A DNA stretch of 64,000 nt from JBBDNV01 sp040877415 (GTDB lineage: Bacteria; Planctomycetota; Planctomycetia; Pirellulales; PALSA-1355): assembly GCA_040877415.1 (NCBI GenBank), contig JBBDNV010000112.1:26060-90059 (forward strand), given 5' to 3'. The notes under the pieces are model-generated. The model ran no database searches. It was given only the letters and a program-made list of their open reading frames with translations, and was not told the DNA's origin. The position numbers and the translations under genes were made by a program. This document shows positions 33,808 through 42,594 of the stretch, one piece after another (positions within the stretch are counted from its first letter, which is position 1; each line of letters opens with the position of its first letter).

Positions 33808-35492
33808 CCGTCAAACAATCGCCCAGCCCCACCGAGCACGTCGATCGCTGCGCCGGCGAATTGGCCGCCGCCCGAGAGCGGCTCAGCGGGCTGTCGCTCG
33901 CCGAGCGAAGGGCGCTCCTGGAAGATTGTCTCGATCGGGTCGTCGCCTTGGCGCCCGAGTGGGTCCTAGCGGCGTGCGAAGCCAAGGGTCTTTCCCCCGG
34001 CAGTCCCCTGCGGGCCGAAGAAGTGGCGGCCGGGCCGATGGCTACGGCGCGTCATCTGCGGCTGTTGATCGACAACTATAAGACGATCGAAGCGACCGGC
34101 AGCATCAAGCTGCCCGCGCCGCCGGTGCAAATGGCCGACGGCTCGCTGGCGGTTCAGGTCGTGCCGGTCAAGGGCCTGTTCGATGCGGTGCTGTTCGCCG
34201 GTTTCAAGGCCACCGCTTATCTGGCGCCGAACGTCAAGCGCGAGGATCTGGAACGGCTGGGCAGCCGCCTGGCACATCCGCCGGCCGCAAAGACGGTGCT
34301 GGTGCTGGGGGCGGGCAACGTGTCGAGCATTCCGGCCACCGACGCTATTTCCAAGATCTTTCAGGAGGGACACGTTGTTCTGTTGAAGATGAACCCCGTC
34401 AACGAGTACCTCGGCCCGATCTTCCAAGGGCTCTTTGCCCGGCTGATCGACAGGGGGTTTTTGCGGATCATCTACGGCGGAGCCGACGTGGGAGCCGCGG
34501 CGGTCGAGCACCCGGAAATCGACGAAGTTCACATCACCGGATCGATCCACTCGCACGACGCGATCGTCTGGGGTCCGCCGGGCGATGAGCGCGAGCGGCG
34601 CAAGCGCGAAAACGATCCCGTGCTCAAAAAGCCGATCACCAGCGAATTGGGAAACGTCAGCCCGTGGATCGTCGTGCCCGGGCCATACACCGAAAGCCAG
34701 TTGCGGTTCCAGGCGGAAAGCGTGGCCGCGTCGATCACCAACAACGCGTCGTTCAACTGCGTAGCCACGAAGGTGATCGTGACGTGGAAAGACTGGCCCC
34801 AGCGGCGGCACTTTCTCGACCTGATCGACGGGGTGCTGGCCCAGGTGCCGCGGCGAAAGGCTTATTACCCCGGCGCGCAGGAGCGTTTTGCTCGATTTTC
34901 GGGCCAGACGCCGCCCGCGGACGCCGAGGGCAAGCTCCCCTGGAGGCTGGTGCGCGACGCCGATCCGCAAAAAATGCCGCACCTGTTCTGCGAGGAATCG
35001 TTCGTCTGCGTGTGCGCGGAAATCGGCTTGGCGGCCGACGACGAGCGGGATTTTCTCAAGGTGGCCGTCGATTTTGCCAACGAGCGGCTGTGGGGCACGC
35101 TGAGCGCGGCGCTCTCGGTGCCTCCGAGCTTTCGCCGCGATCGAGCGAGCGAGGCCTGCTTTCAGGCGGCGCTAACGAATCTTCGCCACGGCTCAATTGG
35201 AGTGAACCATTGGCCGGCGCTCGTCTACGCGATGATGAGCCCGCCGTGGGGCGGCTATCCGTCGGGCACGCCGGCCGACGCGCAAAGCGGCATCGGCTCG
35301 GTGCACAACACGTTCATGCTCAGCGACGTTCAGAAAACGATCCTCGAGGGCCCGATTACCATCTGGCCCAAGCCGTTCTGGTTTCCCACGCATCGCAACC
35401 CGGAGCCGATCGCCTGGAAAGTGCTGGCCCTGTGTCACAAACCGTCGGCCTGGAAACTGCCCGGGCTGATGCTCTCGGCCTTGCGCGGGTAG
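33795..35492 (+). CDS. Aldehyde dehydrogenase family protein
   Basis: A 565-residue aldehyde dehydrogenase relative, longer than the usual ~500. The catalytic cysteine is in TNNASFNCVATKVIV (Cys322) and the general-base glutamate in TSELGNVSPWIV (Glu284). VLGAGNVSSIPATDAISKIF forms part of the cofactor site and EVHITGSIHSHDAIVWG the following strand. Divergence from standard ALDHs leaves substrate open; long-chain or aromatic aldehydes are possible. It is coupled to the upstream GMC oxidoreductase by a 13-base overlap, with SD AAAGGTG within that gene. Confidence 0.83.
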   Translation: MSTLAVKQSPSPTEHVDRCAGELAAARERLSGLSLAERRALLEDCLDRVVALAPEWVLAACEAKGLSPGSPLRAEEVAAGPMATARHLRLLIDNYKTIEATGSIKLPAPPVQMADGSLAVQVVPVKGLFDAVLFAGFKATAYLAPNVKREDLERLGSRLAHPPAAKTVLVLGAGNVSSIPATDAISKIFQEGHVVLLKMNPVNEYLGPIFQGLFARLIDRGFLRIIYGGADVGAAAVEHPEIDEVHITGSIHSHDAIVWGPPGDERERRKRENDPVLKKPITSELGNVSPWIVVPGPYTESQLRFQAESVAASITNNASFNCVATKVIVTWKDWPQRRHFLDLIDGVLAQVPRRKAYYPGAQERFARFSGQTPPADAEGKLPWRLVRDADPQKMPHLFCEESFVCVCAEIGLAADDERDFLKVAVDFANERLWGTLSAALSVPPSFRRDRASEACFQAALTNLRHGSIGVNHWPALVYAMMSPPWGGYPSGTPADAQSGIGSVHNTFMLSDVQKTILEGPITIWPKPFWFPTHRNPEPIAWKVLALCHKPSAWKLPGLMLSALRG

Positions 35493-35568
35493 CTGGATTA
35501 ATCATCGAGCAAGCGGTTTCGATTGACCTTGGAGGCTGCGCGGGTGCAAGCGATCCGTGGCACCAGCC

Positions 35569-37143
35569 TTAGGCGACCAACAGCGCCAAGCGTGCCAGGC
35601 GGTTTAGCGCTTCGGGCAGAGCGATGCCGATGGCGTGCTTGGCGTCATCATAGTTTTGCAGCCGCTCGAGGTCTTTGCTCACCGTCAATCGGCCCTCGCT
35701 CGCCGCGACGGCCAACTCGTCGGCGAGTTTTGGCAGGTCGCGCGTGCCGTCGAGCAATTCGATCAAGTTCCGGTCGAACATTTCCAGCCGCACGGCTTCG
35801 TGGCGGCGGTTGGCGACCACTTCGCCGCGCCGAGCCTGCACGCGCACCAGGGGGCCGGCCACGGGCGCGTCGCTCGCGCGGGGCAAAAAGGACGGCCGGT
35901 CGCTGTGCAAATCGATAACCTGGCCCGCCGCGCACTGCGCCAGATTGTTTTCCAGCCGTTCGATTTCGTCGGTCGGGATCGGCGCGGGAAATCCGGCCGC
36001 CTCGAGCCGGGCGCAAGCGGCGGCCAGGAGATTCTCGAGTCGAACGTAGTCCGGCCAGGCTTCGCCCAGGTGCACGAGCGCCGCCTTGGCCAGGGGCACC
36101 GGCGTCGAGACGCGCGTGCCGCCGCGGTTCGAAAACTGCTCGACGGCCGTCGAGCACAAGTCGATTTCCGCCCGCGCGGGCTGAAGCGAGCTCTCGAGGT
36201 ACAGGCCGCTCAGCCTCTCGGGCGTCACGCTGCGCGCGATCGAGACGGCCTCGTGGCAAAGCAGCGTCTGGCGGATCGTGCGGTTGAGGACGACGTCGCG
36301 GCACAACTCCTTCTCGACGTCGTCGGTGATGATCGCGTCCAGTTGCCGCTCGATTTCGTCGCCCAGATCGTCCCTCAAGCGGATTCCCAACACGGCGTCG
36401 CCGGCGGGTTGCAGTTGGTAGGTTTTCGCGTGCTGGACGAACTCGGGGAAGTACACCGGATGGCTGAAGGCTTCCAAATGATCGTGCCACAGGTAGCCGT
36501 CGCTCTGCCGGGCGAGCACGGCCAGCTCCCGGTGCACCAACGCGTCGTAGGCGTGGTCTTCGGTCAGCGAGGCATCGAGAAACTCCAGGAACATCCGCGC
36601 GCGGGACAACTTTTCGGCCGACGTGGCGGCTGTTCGGGCGTCGTACAACATCATGGCCCGAAACATGTCGTGGATCGCCCAACCAGGATAGGTCTTGTAG
36701 CTGACGTAGGCGATGCCCTGCGGCGCCAGGTGGTCGCGACAGACGGCCAGCAGCTTGTCGCGCACCGGCGCGTCGACCCAGGAGTACACCGCGTGGGCGA
36801 TGATGTAGTCGAACGGTCCCAATTGGGAGTCGATCTCCAGAATATCCTGCCGGCGAAACTCGACGTTGTCGAGCGCGGCTTCGCGGGCCGCCGCCTGGGC
36901 GATTTCAATCTGACGCGCTGATTGATCGATGCCGAGAAAGCGGGCCTGGGGATATCGATCCGCCAGCGGCAGCAGGTTCTGACCGACGGCGCAGCCCAAC
37001 TCCAACACGCGGGCCCGCGCGGCCGCCTCGGGCTGCATGCCGCGGAGGCGGGCGATGGTTTCCAGGTAATCGGGCTGCGAGCGCGCCACGGGCAGGCCGG
37101 GAAACGGGATCGCGTCGTATTGTTGAGCCAGGTTCTGCGACAT
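35569..37143 (-). CDS. Class I methyltransferase with regulatory domain, paralogue 1
   Basis: A 524-residue protein with an N-terminal SAM-dependent methyltransferase fold (motif I VLELGCAVGQNLLPLADRY, residues ~46-64; motif II LGIDQSARQIEIA; motif IV FDYIIAHAVYSWV) and a long C-terminal half typical of the methyltransferase regulatory (PKMT-like) domain, with CHEAVSIARSVTPERLSGLY conserved. It is the last of three tandem paralogues and the most diverged. Substrate unknown; relatives modify proteins or surface molecules. A start at 37143 leaves 33 bases to the upstream gene. Confidence 0.82.
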   Translation of the reverse strand: MSQNLAQQYDAIPFPGLPVARSQPDYLETIARLRGMQPEAAARARVLELGCAVGQNLLPLADRYPQARFLGIDQSARQIEIAQAAAREAALDNVEFRRQDILEIDSQLGPFDYIIAHAVYSWVDAPVRDKLLAVCRDHLAPQGIAYVSYKTYPGWAIHDMFRAMMLYDARTAATSAEKLSRARMFLEFLDASLTEDHAYDALVHRELAVLARQSDGYLWHDHLEAFSHPVYFPEFVQHAKTYQLQPAGDAVLGIRLRDDLGDEIERQLDAIITDDVEKELCRDVVLNRTIRQTLLCHEAVSIARSVTPERLSGLYLESSLQPARAEIDLCSTAVEQFSNRGGTRVSTPVPLAKAALVHLGEAWPDYVRLENLLAAACARLEAAGFPAPIPTDEIERLENNLAQCAAGQVIDLHSDRPSFLPRASDAPVAGPLVRVQARRGEVVANRRHEAVRLEMFDRNLIELLDGTRDLPKLADELAVAASEGRLTVSKDLERLQNYDDAKHAIGIALPEALNRLARLALLVA

Positions 37144-37176
37144 GTTCGTTCCGCGTCGTCGATGAATGCGCCGTCG

Positions 37177-38745
37177 TCAATCTACCAGTAGGGCGCCAGC
37201 GGCCAACTGCGTCAACCATTGCGCAATCGCGACCGCCAGTTCCCGCGAACCGCCGAGGGCGCCAACGCCGAAGCGGCCGCCGGCCATCGTCAATTCGCCG
37301 CGTTCCAGGGCTTGCACGAGCGCGGCGAGCAGGGCCTCGCGATCGCGCTGGCCGTCAAGATATCCGAGCACGCGGCGGCTGTCGTCGTCGAGGTGCACCG
37401 TTTCGTGGCGGCGATTCGTGACGCCCTTCGACGATTGGGCTTGAAGCCGCGCCAGCCGGCTGGCCCGGGGTCGAAGGCCGACCGAAGTGGTGAAGCTGTC
37501 GGGCGCGCTGGTCGGCTCGACCAGCCCGCCGGCCACGAATTGCACCACGTTCTGAATCACGAGTTGGCGCGTGCGGGCCGAGGCGTCGGGCGGATGGCCC
37601 TCGGCGGCCACTAGCTCGGCAACCGCCCGGGTCGCCTCGTCGATCGACAGGCTGCGGGGCCATTGGCTGCCGAAGTAATCGAGCAACGCCTTGACCAGCG
37701 GTGCGCTGTGGGTGATTTTCGTGCCGTCCTGGGCGGCAAACGTCGCCGGAGTCCACGACCTGAGGGGGCCCTCTGCACGCTCGGGCGTGATCTGCCCGCA
37801 GAAGTAAAGCTCAAGGAATCGATCCGCGAGCGGACGACGCGACAGCGCGACTTCCCGGTGGCACAACAGGGTCCTGCGAACGCCGCGATTGCACAACACG
37901 TCGAGGTGCTGCTCGGTGGCGATCGGGTCGTCGGTCATGCGCAGCAGGCGTTGTTCGACCGCGGGGCCGTAGTTGGCGGCAAACATCCTCGAGGGCACCG
38001 CATCACCCAGATACTGGAGCTCGGCCTCGGCGGCGCGGCGGGCGAGCTCGTGGAAATAGAGCGGCTTGTTGTCGCTTTCGAAGTATTCGTGGAACAGGTA
38101 TTCGCCCGGCTGGCGAAGGATCCCGTCGAGCTCGACCGTCAGCAGCCTGCCGAACGGCGTCTGGTCGCTTGCCATGGTGCTGGAAAGCCACTCCAACAGG
38201 GCCCGGCCTTGGGCGAGCCGTTGTTCGCTTGAGCCCTGTCGGGAGCAACCGCCGAGCGCTTGGCGAACGAGCAACCGCAGATGCCAGGCGGGGTACGTGT
38301 TGTAGCTCACGTAGGCGACGCCTTGGGGATTGAGGGCCGTGCGGCAGAGCCAGAGTATCTTGTTCTGCACGTCGCGGGGAACCCAGGAGTAGACGCCGTG
38401 ACAGATGATGTAGTCGAACGTTCCCAGCTCATCGCCCAAATCGGCGATGCTGGCGCACTCGAGCTCGATATTTGCCAACCCGAGCGCTCGGGCGACCCGG
38501 CGTGCCGCGTCGATCTGGACTTGCGAATAGTCGATGCCCACGAAGGTGCTCCCGGCGTGTCGGTCGGCCAGCGGGATCAGATTGCCGCCGGTGGCACAGC
38601 CGAGCTCCAGCACGCGGCAGCGATCGGCGGGCGTGGGTTGCATGCCGAACATCGCCGCAATGGCCCCCAGCCGCGCCGGCTGGCTGTGCGGCAGCGGCTG
38701 GCTGGGAAAGGGGACTTCGTCATAAGGGTTGGCGGCGCTCGACAT
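37177..38745 (-). CDS. Class I methyltransferase with regulatory domain, paralogue 2
   Basis: A 522-residue paralogue. It begins MSSAANPYDEVPFPSQPLPH, and the SAM motif I is VLELGCATGGNLIPLADRH (residues ~45-63), then GIDYSQVQIDAARRVARAL. The C-terminal half includes CHREVALSRRPLADRFLELY and TNRRHETVHLD, shared with the flanking genes. It is clearly closer to the upstream paralogue (38809) than to the downstream one. No strong SD was seen. Gaps of 33 and 63 bases to its neighbours make one operon likely. Confidence 0.82.
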   Translation of the reverse strand: MSSAANPYDEVPFPSQPLPHSQPARLGAIAAMFGMQPTPADRCRVLELGCATGGNLIPLADRHAGSTFVGIDYSQVQIDAARRVARALGLANIELECASIADLGDELGTFDYIICHGVYSWVPRDVQNKILWLCRTALNPQGVAYVSYNTYPAWHLRLLVRQALGGCSRQGSSEQRLAQGRALLEWLSSTMASDQTPFGRLLTVELDGILRQPGEYLFHEYFESDNKPLYFHELARRAAEAELQYLGDAVPSRMFAANYGPAVEQRLLRMTDDPIATEQHLDVLCNRGVRRTLLCHREVALSRRPLADRFLELYFCGQITPERAEGPLRSWTPATFAAQDGTKITHSAPLVKALLDYFGSQWPRSLSIDEATRAVAELVAAEGHPPDASARTRQLVIQNVVQFVAGGLVEPTSAPDSFTTSVGLRPRASRLARLQAQSSKGVTNRRHETVHLDDDSRRVLGYLDGQRDREALLAALVQALERGELTMAGGRFGVGALGGSRELAVAIAQWLTQLAAGALLVD

Positions 38746-38808
38746 GCGACACTGGCGACAATCGTTTCTTGAAAGTTACTGCCGCGCCTTCAATCAGGGC
38801 CGCCGGCG

Positions 38809-40422
38809 TCAGGCGACCAATAGCGCGTTGGCCGCCAGCGTTCTCAGGGACTGTTGCAACGTATCGTGGAGCACGCCCGAGACCGCCTCGCCGCTGGTGG
38901 CAGGGATTCCGCCAACCAGAATCGACACGTCTCCACGTTCGACCGAAGCCACCAGGCCGCGCAGCAGGGACTCGTGATCGTGCTCGCCATCGAGATGCCG
39001 GATGATGTTCTGGGTGACTGCGTCGAGCGTCACGCTTTGGTGGCGCCGATTGGTGACGACCTTGGAGGACCGGGCCTCGAGGCGCGACAGCAGGCTGACC
39101 CGCGGCTGGCTGCTGACGGACGAAACAAAGCTGTCGGGCGCGCTGGTGGGTTCGATCAATCCGCTGGCGATTCCCTGCACGATGTTGTCGCCCAGCCCCT
39201 CGCGCTCGAAGGGCGAAATCACCGCCGGGCTCCCATTGCCCAGCAGCCTCGCCGCGGCCGAGACCAATTCGTCGAATGACACGGCCCGCGGCCACTGGTT
39301 GGCCAAATGGTACAGGGCCGCTTTGACGACGGGGGCCGGGCTGGAGATCGTCCGCCCATGGGGGTCCGAAAACGGCTCCACGGCAGTCGTTTTCAAATCG
39401 GGTGGCACGTTCTGCGGCCGGAGCCAGCCGTAGACGTACAGTGTTTTCAAGCGGTCGGGCGTCACGTGGCGTTCGAGTGGGATCCCCTCGTGGCACAACA
39501 GCGTCTGTCGAAACGCCCGGTTGCGCAGCACGTCGAGGTGTTGCTCCGCCGAAATCGCGTCGTCCGAAAGGCGCATCACCTGCCGTTCGATGGCGGGTCC
39601 GAAACTGGAGATGAACATCGTGGCCAACGCGGCCTCGCCCAGGTATTGCAAGCCGCCGGCCGCGGCTCGGGCCACGAACTCGTGGAAGTACAGCGGATGG
39701 TTGTCGGTCTCGAAATCCTCGTGGCAAAGGTATCCTTCGGGTTGGCCCCGAATCGCGTCGACCTGGCGTTTGAGCAACTCGGCGTAGGGCGATTGTTGCC
39801 GCGCAAGCGCGGTGGAAAGGAATTCCAGCAGCGAGCGGGCCCTTGCCAATCGTTCGCCGGTGTCGCCGCCGGGCGGGGCGTGGCGCCACAAGAGCTCGCG
39901 GATGATCGAGCGCAGGTGCCAGCCGGGGAAAATGTTGTAGCTCACGTAAGCCACGCCGTGCTCGTGCAAGAGGTTTCGGCACAGCTCGAGGATTTTGTCT
40001 TGCACGGGGGGAGCGACCCAGGAGAAAACGCCGTGCGAAATGATGTAGTCGAACTTTCCCAGCTCGTCGCCCAGGTCCGTGATGCTGGCCTGGCGCAGTT
40101 CGAGATTCGATAGCGAAAGCGCGTCGGCCATGCGGCGCGCCGCGCCGATCTGGACTTGCGAATAGTCGACCCCGACGAACGTGCTTTGGGGATGGCGCTC
40201 GGCCATCGGAATCAGGTTTCCGCCCGTGGCGCAGCCGAGCTCGAGCACGCGGCAGCGATCGACCGCCGGCGGCTGCATGCCGAACAGGGTCGCGACCGCG
40301 GCCAGCCGATCAGGATGGCTTGGCGGCAGCGGCTTGCTGGGATAGGGAACTTCGTCGTAGGGGTTGGCGGCGGCACTCGGATCGGACATGTGGGAGGCGG
40401 CGGTTGGAGATTGCAGAGTCAT
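38809..40422 (-). CDS. Class I methyltransferase with regulatory domain, paralogue 3
   Basis: A 537-residue paralogue, transcribed first in the set. After a short N-terminal extension it reads NPYDEVPYPSKPLPPSHPDR and VLELGCATGGNLIPMAERH, then GVDYSQVQIGAARRMADAL and GKFDYIISHGVFSWV. The C-terminal half contains CHEGIPLERHVTPDRLKTLY and TNRRHQSVTLD. GAGGAG lies before the ATG at 40422. The triple arrangement suggests repeated duplication of one gene with later divergence; target molecules are not known. Confidence 0.83.
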   Translation of the reverse strand: MTLQSPTAASHMSDPSAAANPYDEVPYPSKPLPPSHPDRLAAVATLFGMQPPAVDRCRVLELGCATGGNLIPMAERHPQSTFVGVDYSQVQIGAARRMADALSLSNLELRQASITDLGDELGKFDYIISHGVFSWVAPPVQDKILELCRNLLHEHGVAYVSYNIFPGWHLRSIIRELLWRHAPPGGDTGERLARARSLLEFLSTALARQQSPYAELLKRQVDAIRGQPEGYLCHEDFETDNHPLYFHEFVARAAAGGLQYLGEAALATMFISSFGPAIERQVMRLSDDAISAEQHLDVLRNRAFRQTLLCHEGIPLERHVTPDRLKTLYVYGWLRPQNVPPDLKTTAVEPFSDPHGRTISSPAPVVKAALYHLANQWPRAVSFDELVSAAARLLGNGSPAVISPFEREGLGDNIVQGIASGLIEPTSAPDSFVSSVSSQPRVSLLSRLEARSSKVVTNRRHQSVTLDAVTQNIIRHLDGEHDHESLLRGLVASVERGDVSILVGGIPATSGEAVSGVLHDTLQQSLRTLAANALLVA

Positions 40423-40745
40423 ACGGATTCTCCTCGACTTGAAATTGTACGCGAACCGCCTCCGCGCTTACCGGCGGAACCCCAAAGGCGTCGCCGGCCC
40501 TGGCGCCAGAAGCCCCCGTCCGGCCGCGCCGGCCACGGGGCACCCCTCGCCGGCGATTCACCGCCACGGGAAGACTTCCCAAGGAAAATCCCCCGGTTTC
40601 GCGGGTCCAATTGGCCTTTACCTGGTGGCCGGATGTCGGCAGAATACCGCCCGCAAAAAACCGCTTGCAAGGGGGTGCCACGCGCGCGGGCCATTTTTGC
40701 CGCCTTTATCCACTGCGACGGGCTGCCTGGAAGGAGTGCCGGAAA
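40423..40745. other. Divergent intergenic region, 323 bp
   Basis: Lies between methyltransferase 3 and the OmpH-like gene. It contains a strong GC hairpin at about 40513-40540 (arms CCCCGT/CGGGG around CCGGCCGCGCCGG). No other feature was seen. Confidence 0.55.
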
Positions 40746-41393
40746 ATGAGAATGTCCCTGGTCATTGCGGCCGCCATTGGCGGCTGTGTCGCGATTTTGG
40801 CCGTAACGAAGCTCTCCGCCCAACGCCCCCAGGCGCCGCGTCCTGGGCAGAGCGGCACGGTCCTGGTCGACATGAGCGAGATCATGAAGCATTCGGCGCG
40901 CTTCAACCAGTCGATGGAACAATTGAAGAAGGAATACGAGGCCAAAGCCGAGGAATTGAAACGGGACGGCGAACGCGGCAATCAGCTCACCGAGGAGTTG
41001 CGCAACACGCCCGCCAACAGCCCGCAGCGCAAACAGCTCGAGGAGCAACTCCTGAAAATGCGCGCCGACTACGAATTGAAGGGCAAAAAGGTCACCGACG
41101 AAATTCGCGACAGTGAGTCCAGGATGGTCCTGGGTTTGGTGGGCGAGCTGAAAGGCGAACTCGAACGCTACGCGCAGGCCAACCAGGTGCGGCTCATCTT
41201 GCGACACGATCCGACTCCGCCCGAGTTGACCGATCCGCGGATGATCCTGCAGGAGATCCACAAGCCGATCGTCTATCAAAGCGGATCCGACGTGACGCCG
41301 GCCATTCTCGGCGCGCTCAACCGCGGCGTCCCGACCGCCGGCGCCGCGAGCACCGGCCGCGCCGCCGTGCCGTCGCGCCCGGCTCCGCGGTAA
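40746..41393 (+). CDS. OmpH/Skp-like periplasmic chaperone
   Basis: A 215-residue exported protein with signal segment MRMSLVIAAAIGGCVAILAV and a long helical coiled coil (MKHSARFNQSMEQLKKEYEA through EEQLLKMRADYELKGKKVTD), the build of Skp/OmpH outer-membrane-protein chaperones. GTVLVDMSEIM begins the mature domain, the usual first strand. The C-terminal ~60 residues are Pro/Ala/Arg-rich and look disordered. The ATG at 40746 has AAGGAG nine bases upstream. It is divergent from the methyltransferase genes and followed by repeat copy C. Confidence 0.8.
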   Translation: MRMSLVIAAAIGGCVAILAVTKLSAQRPQAPRPGQSGTVLVDMSEIMKHSARFNQSMEQLKKEYEAKAEELKRDGERGNQLTEELRNTPANSPQRKQLEEQLLKMRADYELKGKKVTDEIRDSESRMVLGLVGELKGELERYAQANQVRLILRHDPTPPELTDPRMILQEIHKPIVYQSGSDVTPAILGALNRGVPTAGAASTGRAAVPSRPAPR

Positions 41394-41474
41394 GTCTCCG
41401 GCGGCGGCATGTGCTTTGACCCCGCGAACGTCGGTCGATCACGTCCCGCACAGAGCCCCCTGCTAACATCCCGG

Positions 41475-41581
41475 CTAGCAGCGTGTTGAAAAATTGGGAC
41501 AGGCACCTCGCGATCACCTTTTATTCTCGGGACATGCCGTAAACGGCTCGGAGCCAGTCCCATTTTTCAACGGCCGGCTAG
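41475..41581 (+). repeat. Dispersed hairpin repeat, copy C
   Basis: Bounded by CTAG on both ends: CTAGCAGCGTGTTGAAAAAT at the left and TTTTTCAACGGCCGGCTAG at the right. Interior GGGACAGGCACCTCGCGATC and GGCTCGGAGCCAGTCCCA match copy B. The right CTAG contains the TAG stop codon (on the minus strand) of the PIG-L gene. It separates the ends of two convergent genes. Confidence 0.88.
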
Positions 41582-42501
41582 GGCTTGAAGAAGGGAAACA
41601 GCTTCATCAGTTCTTCCTTGTCGGGCTGGCGGCCGTATTCGCAGACTTCGAACGCTTCGGCGTACTTGACGTCCTTGCCCCGTTGGGGGCCGTACCACGT
41701 CACGAGCGCGTCGCGGTAGGTGTCGGCCACGGCGGCATTGCGGGCGCCGAGACGCTCCTGAGCCCAGGCGAGGCGTCGGGCGTCATCGCTGGGAACGTCG
41801 GCCACGAATTGCTCCGACCCGGAGGCGCCTCCTTCGTAAACCTGCGAGGGGAGCGAGTGTACGGCGGCCATTTTCTTTTCCCACACGTCGTCGATGTCGA
41901 CGATCACGTCGGCCGTAAACGGGTTCGGTTTTTGAAACCGGTCGGAATAGTAGAGAAACACGGGGTTCTTTTCGAGCGGCGGCGTGTCGGGACAAAAGAA
42001 CGGCACGGTGACCATGAACGCCGCGTCTTGCACGAGCACGCCGGTGTAGCGGTGGTCCGGATGATAATCGTTCGGGCGGTGCGAAATCACGAGGTCGGCC
42101 TTCCAATCGCGGATCAGCCGCGTGATCTTGCGGCGGTTTTCCAGCGTGGGCTCCAGCTCGCCGTCGTGGATGTCGAGCACCTCGGTTTCGATGCCCAACG
42201 CCTTGGCGGCGTCTTTCACTTCGGCCGTGCGCCGCTGGGCCAGCGGTCCGCCGGCGATGCGCCAGTGGCCGATGTCGCCGTTGGTGACCGACACGAATTT
42301 GACTTTGTGCCCCAGCGCCGACCATTTGGCCGCCACGCCGGCCGCCTTGAGTTCGGCGTCGTCCGGATGCGCGCCGAAACAGATGATTCGCAGCTTGCGA
42401 TCGCCCTCTTCGGCCCGGGCAGAATTCACCGCTAAGCGCGCGAGCCCGCTGGCGGCCAGAACCATTCCAATCAAAACCGCGGGAAACCGGGCGGCGTGCA
42501 T
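41578..42501 (-). CDS. Secreted PIG-L family deacetylase
   Basis: A 307-residue LmbE/PIG-L-type zinc deacetylase with a signal peptide (VLIGMVLAASGLARLAV then NSARAEE). The zinc motif is IICFGAHPDDAELKAAG; a second metal residue lies in DLVISHRPNDYHPDHRYTG. It would remove N-acetyl groups from sugars or related molecules in the periplasm. The ATG at 42501 avoids 20 residues without family match. Its stop codon coincides with the right end of dispersed repeat copy C. An SDR gene lies 93 bp upstream on the same strand. Confidence 0.86.
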   Translation of the reverse strand: MHAARFPAVLIGMVLAASGLARLAVNSARAEEGDRKLRIICFGAHPDDAELKAAGVAAKWSALGHKVKFVSVTNGDIGHWRIAGGPLAQRRTAEVKDAAKALGIETEVLDIHDGELEPTLENRRKITRLIRDWKADLVISHRPNDYHPDHRYTGVLVQDAAFMVTVPFFCPDTPPLEKNPVFLYYSDRFQKPNPFTADVIVDIDDVWEKKMAAVHSLPSQVYEGGASGSEQFVADVPSDDARRLAWAQERLGARNAAVADTYRDALVTWYGPQRGKDVKYAEAFEVCEYGRQPDKEELMKLFPFFKP

Positions 42502-42594
42502 GATGCAGACTCCGATCGTGTGTGGCGAGGTCGTCGGAAACGGGCCTATTGTAGTTCGCACGCGCGGCGGAAATCCAGCGCCACTCGACCCGGC

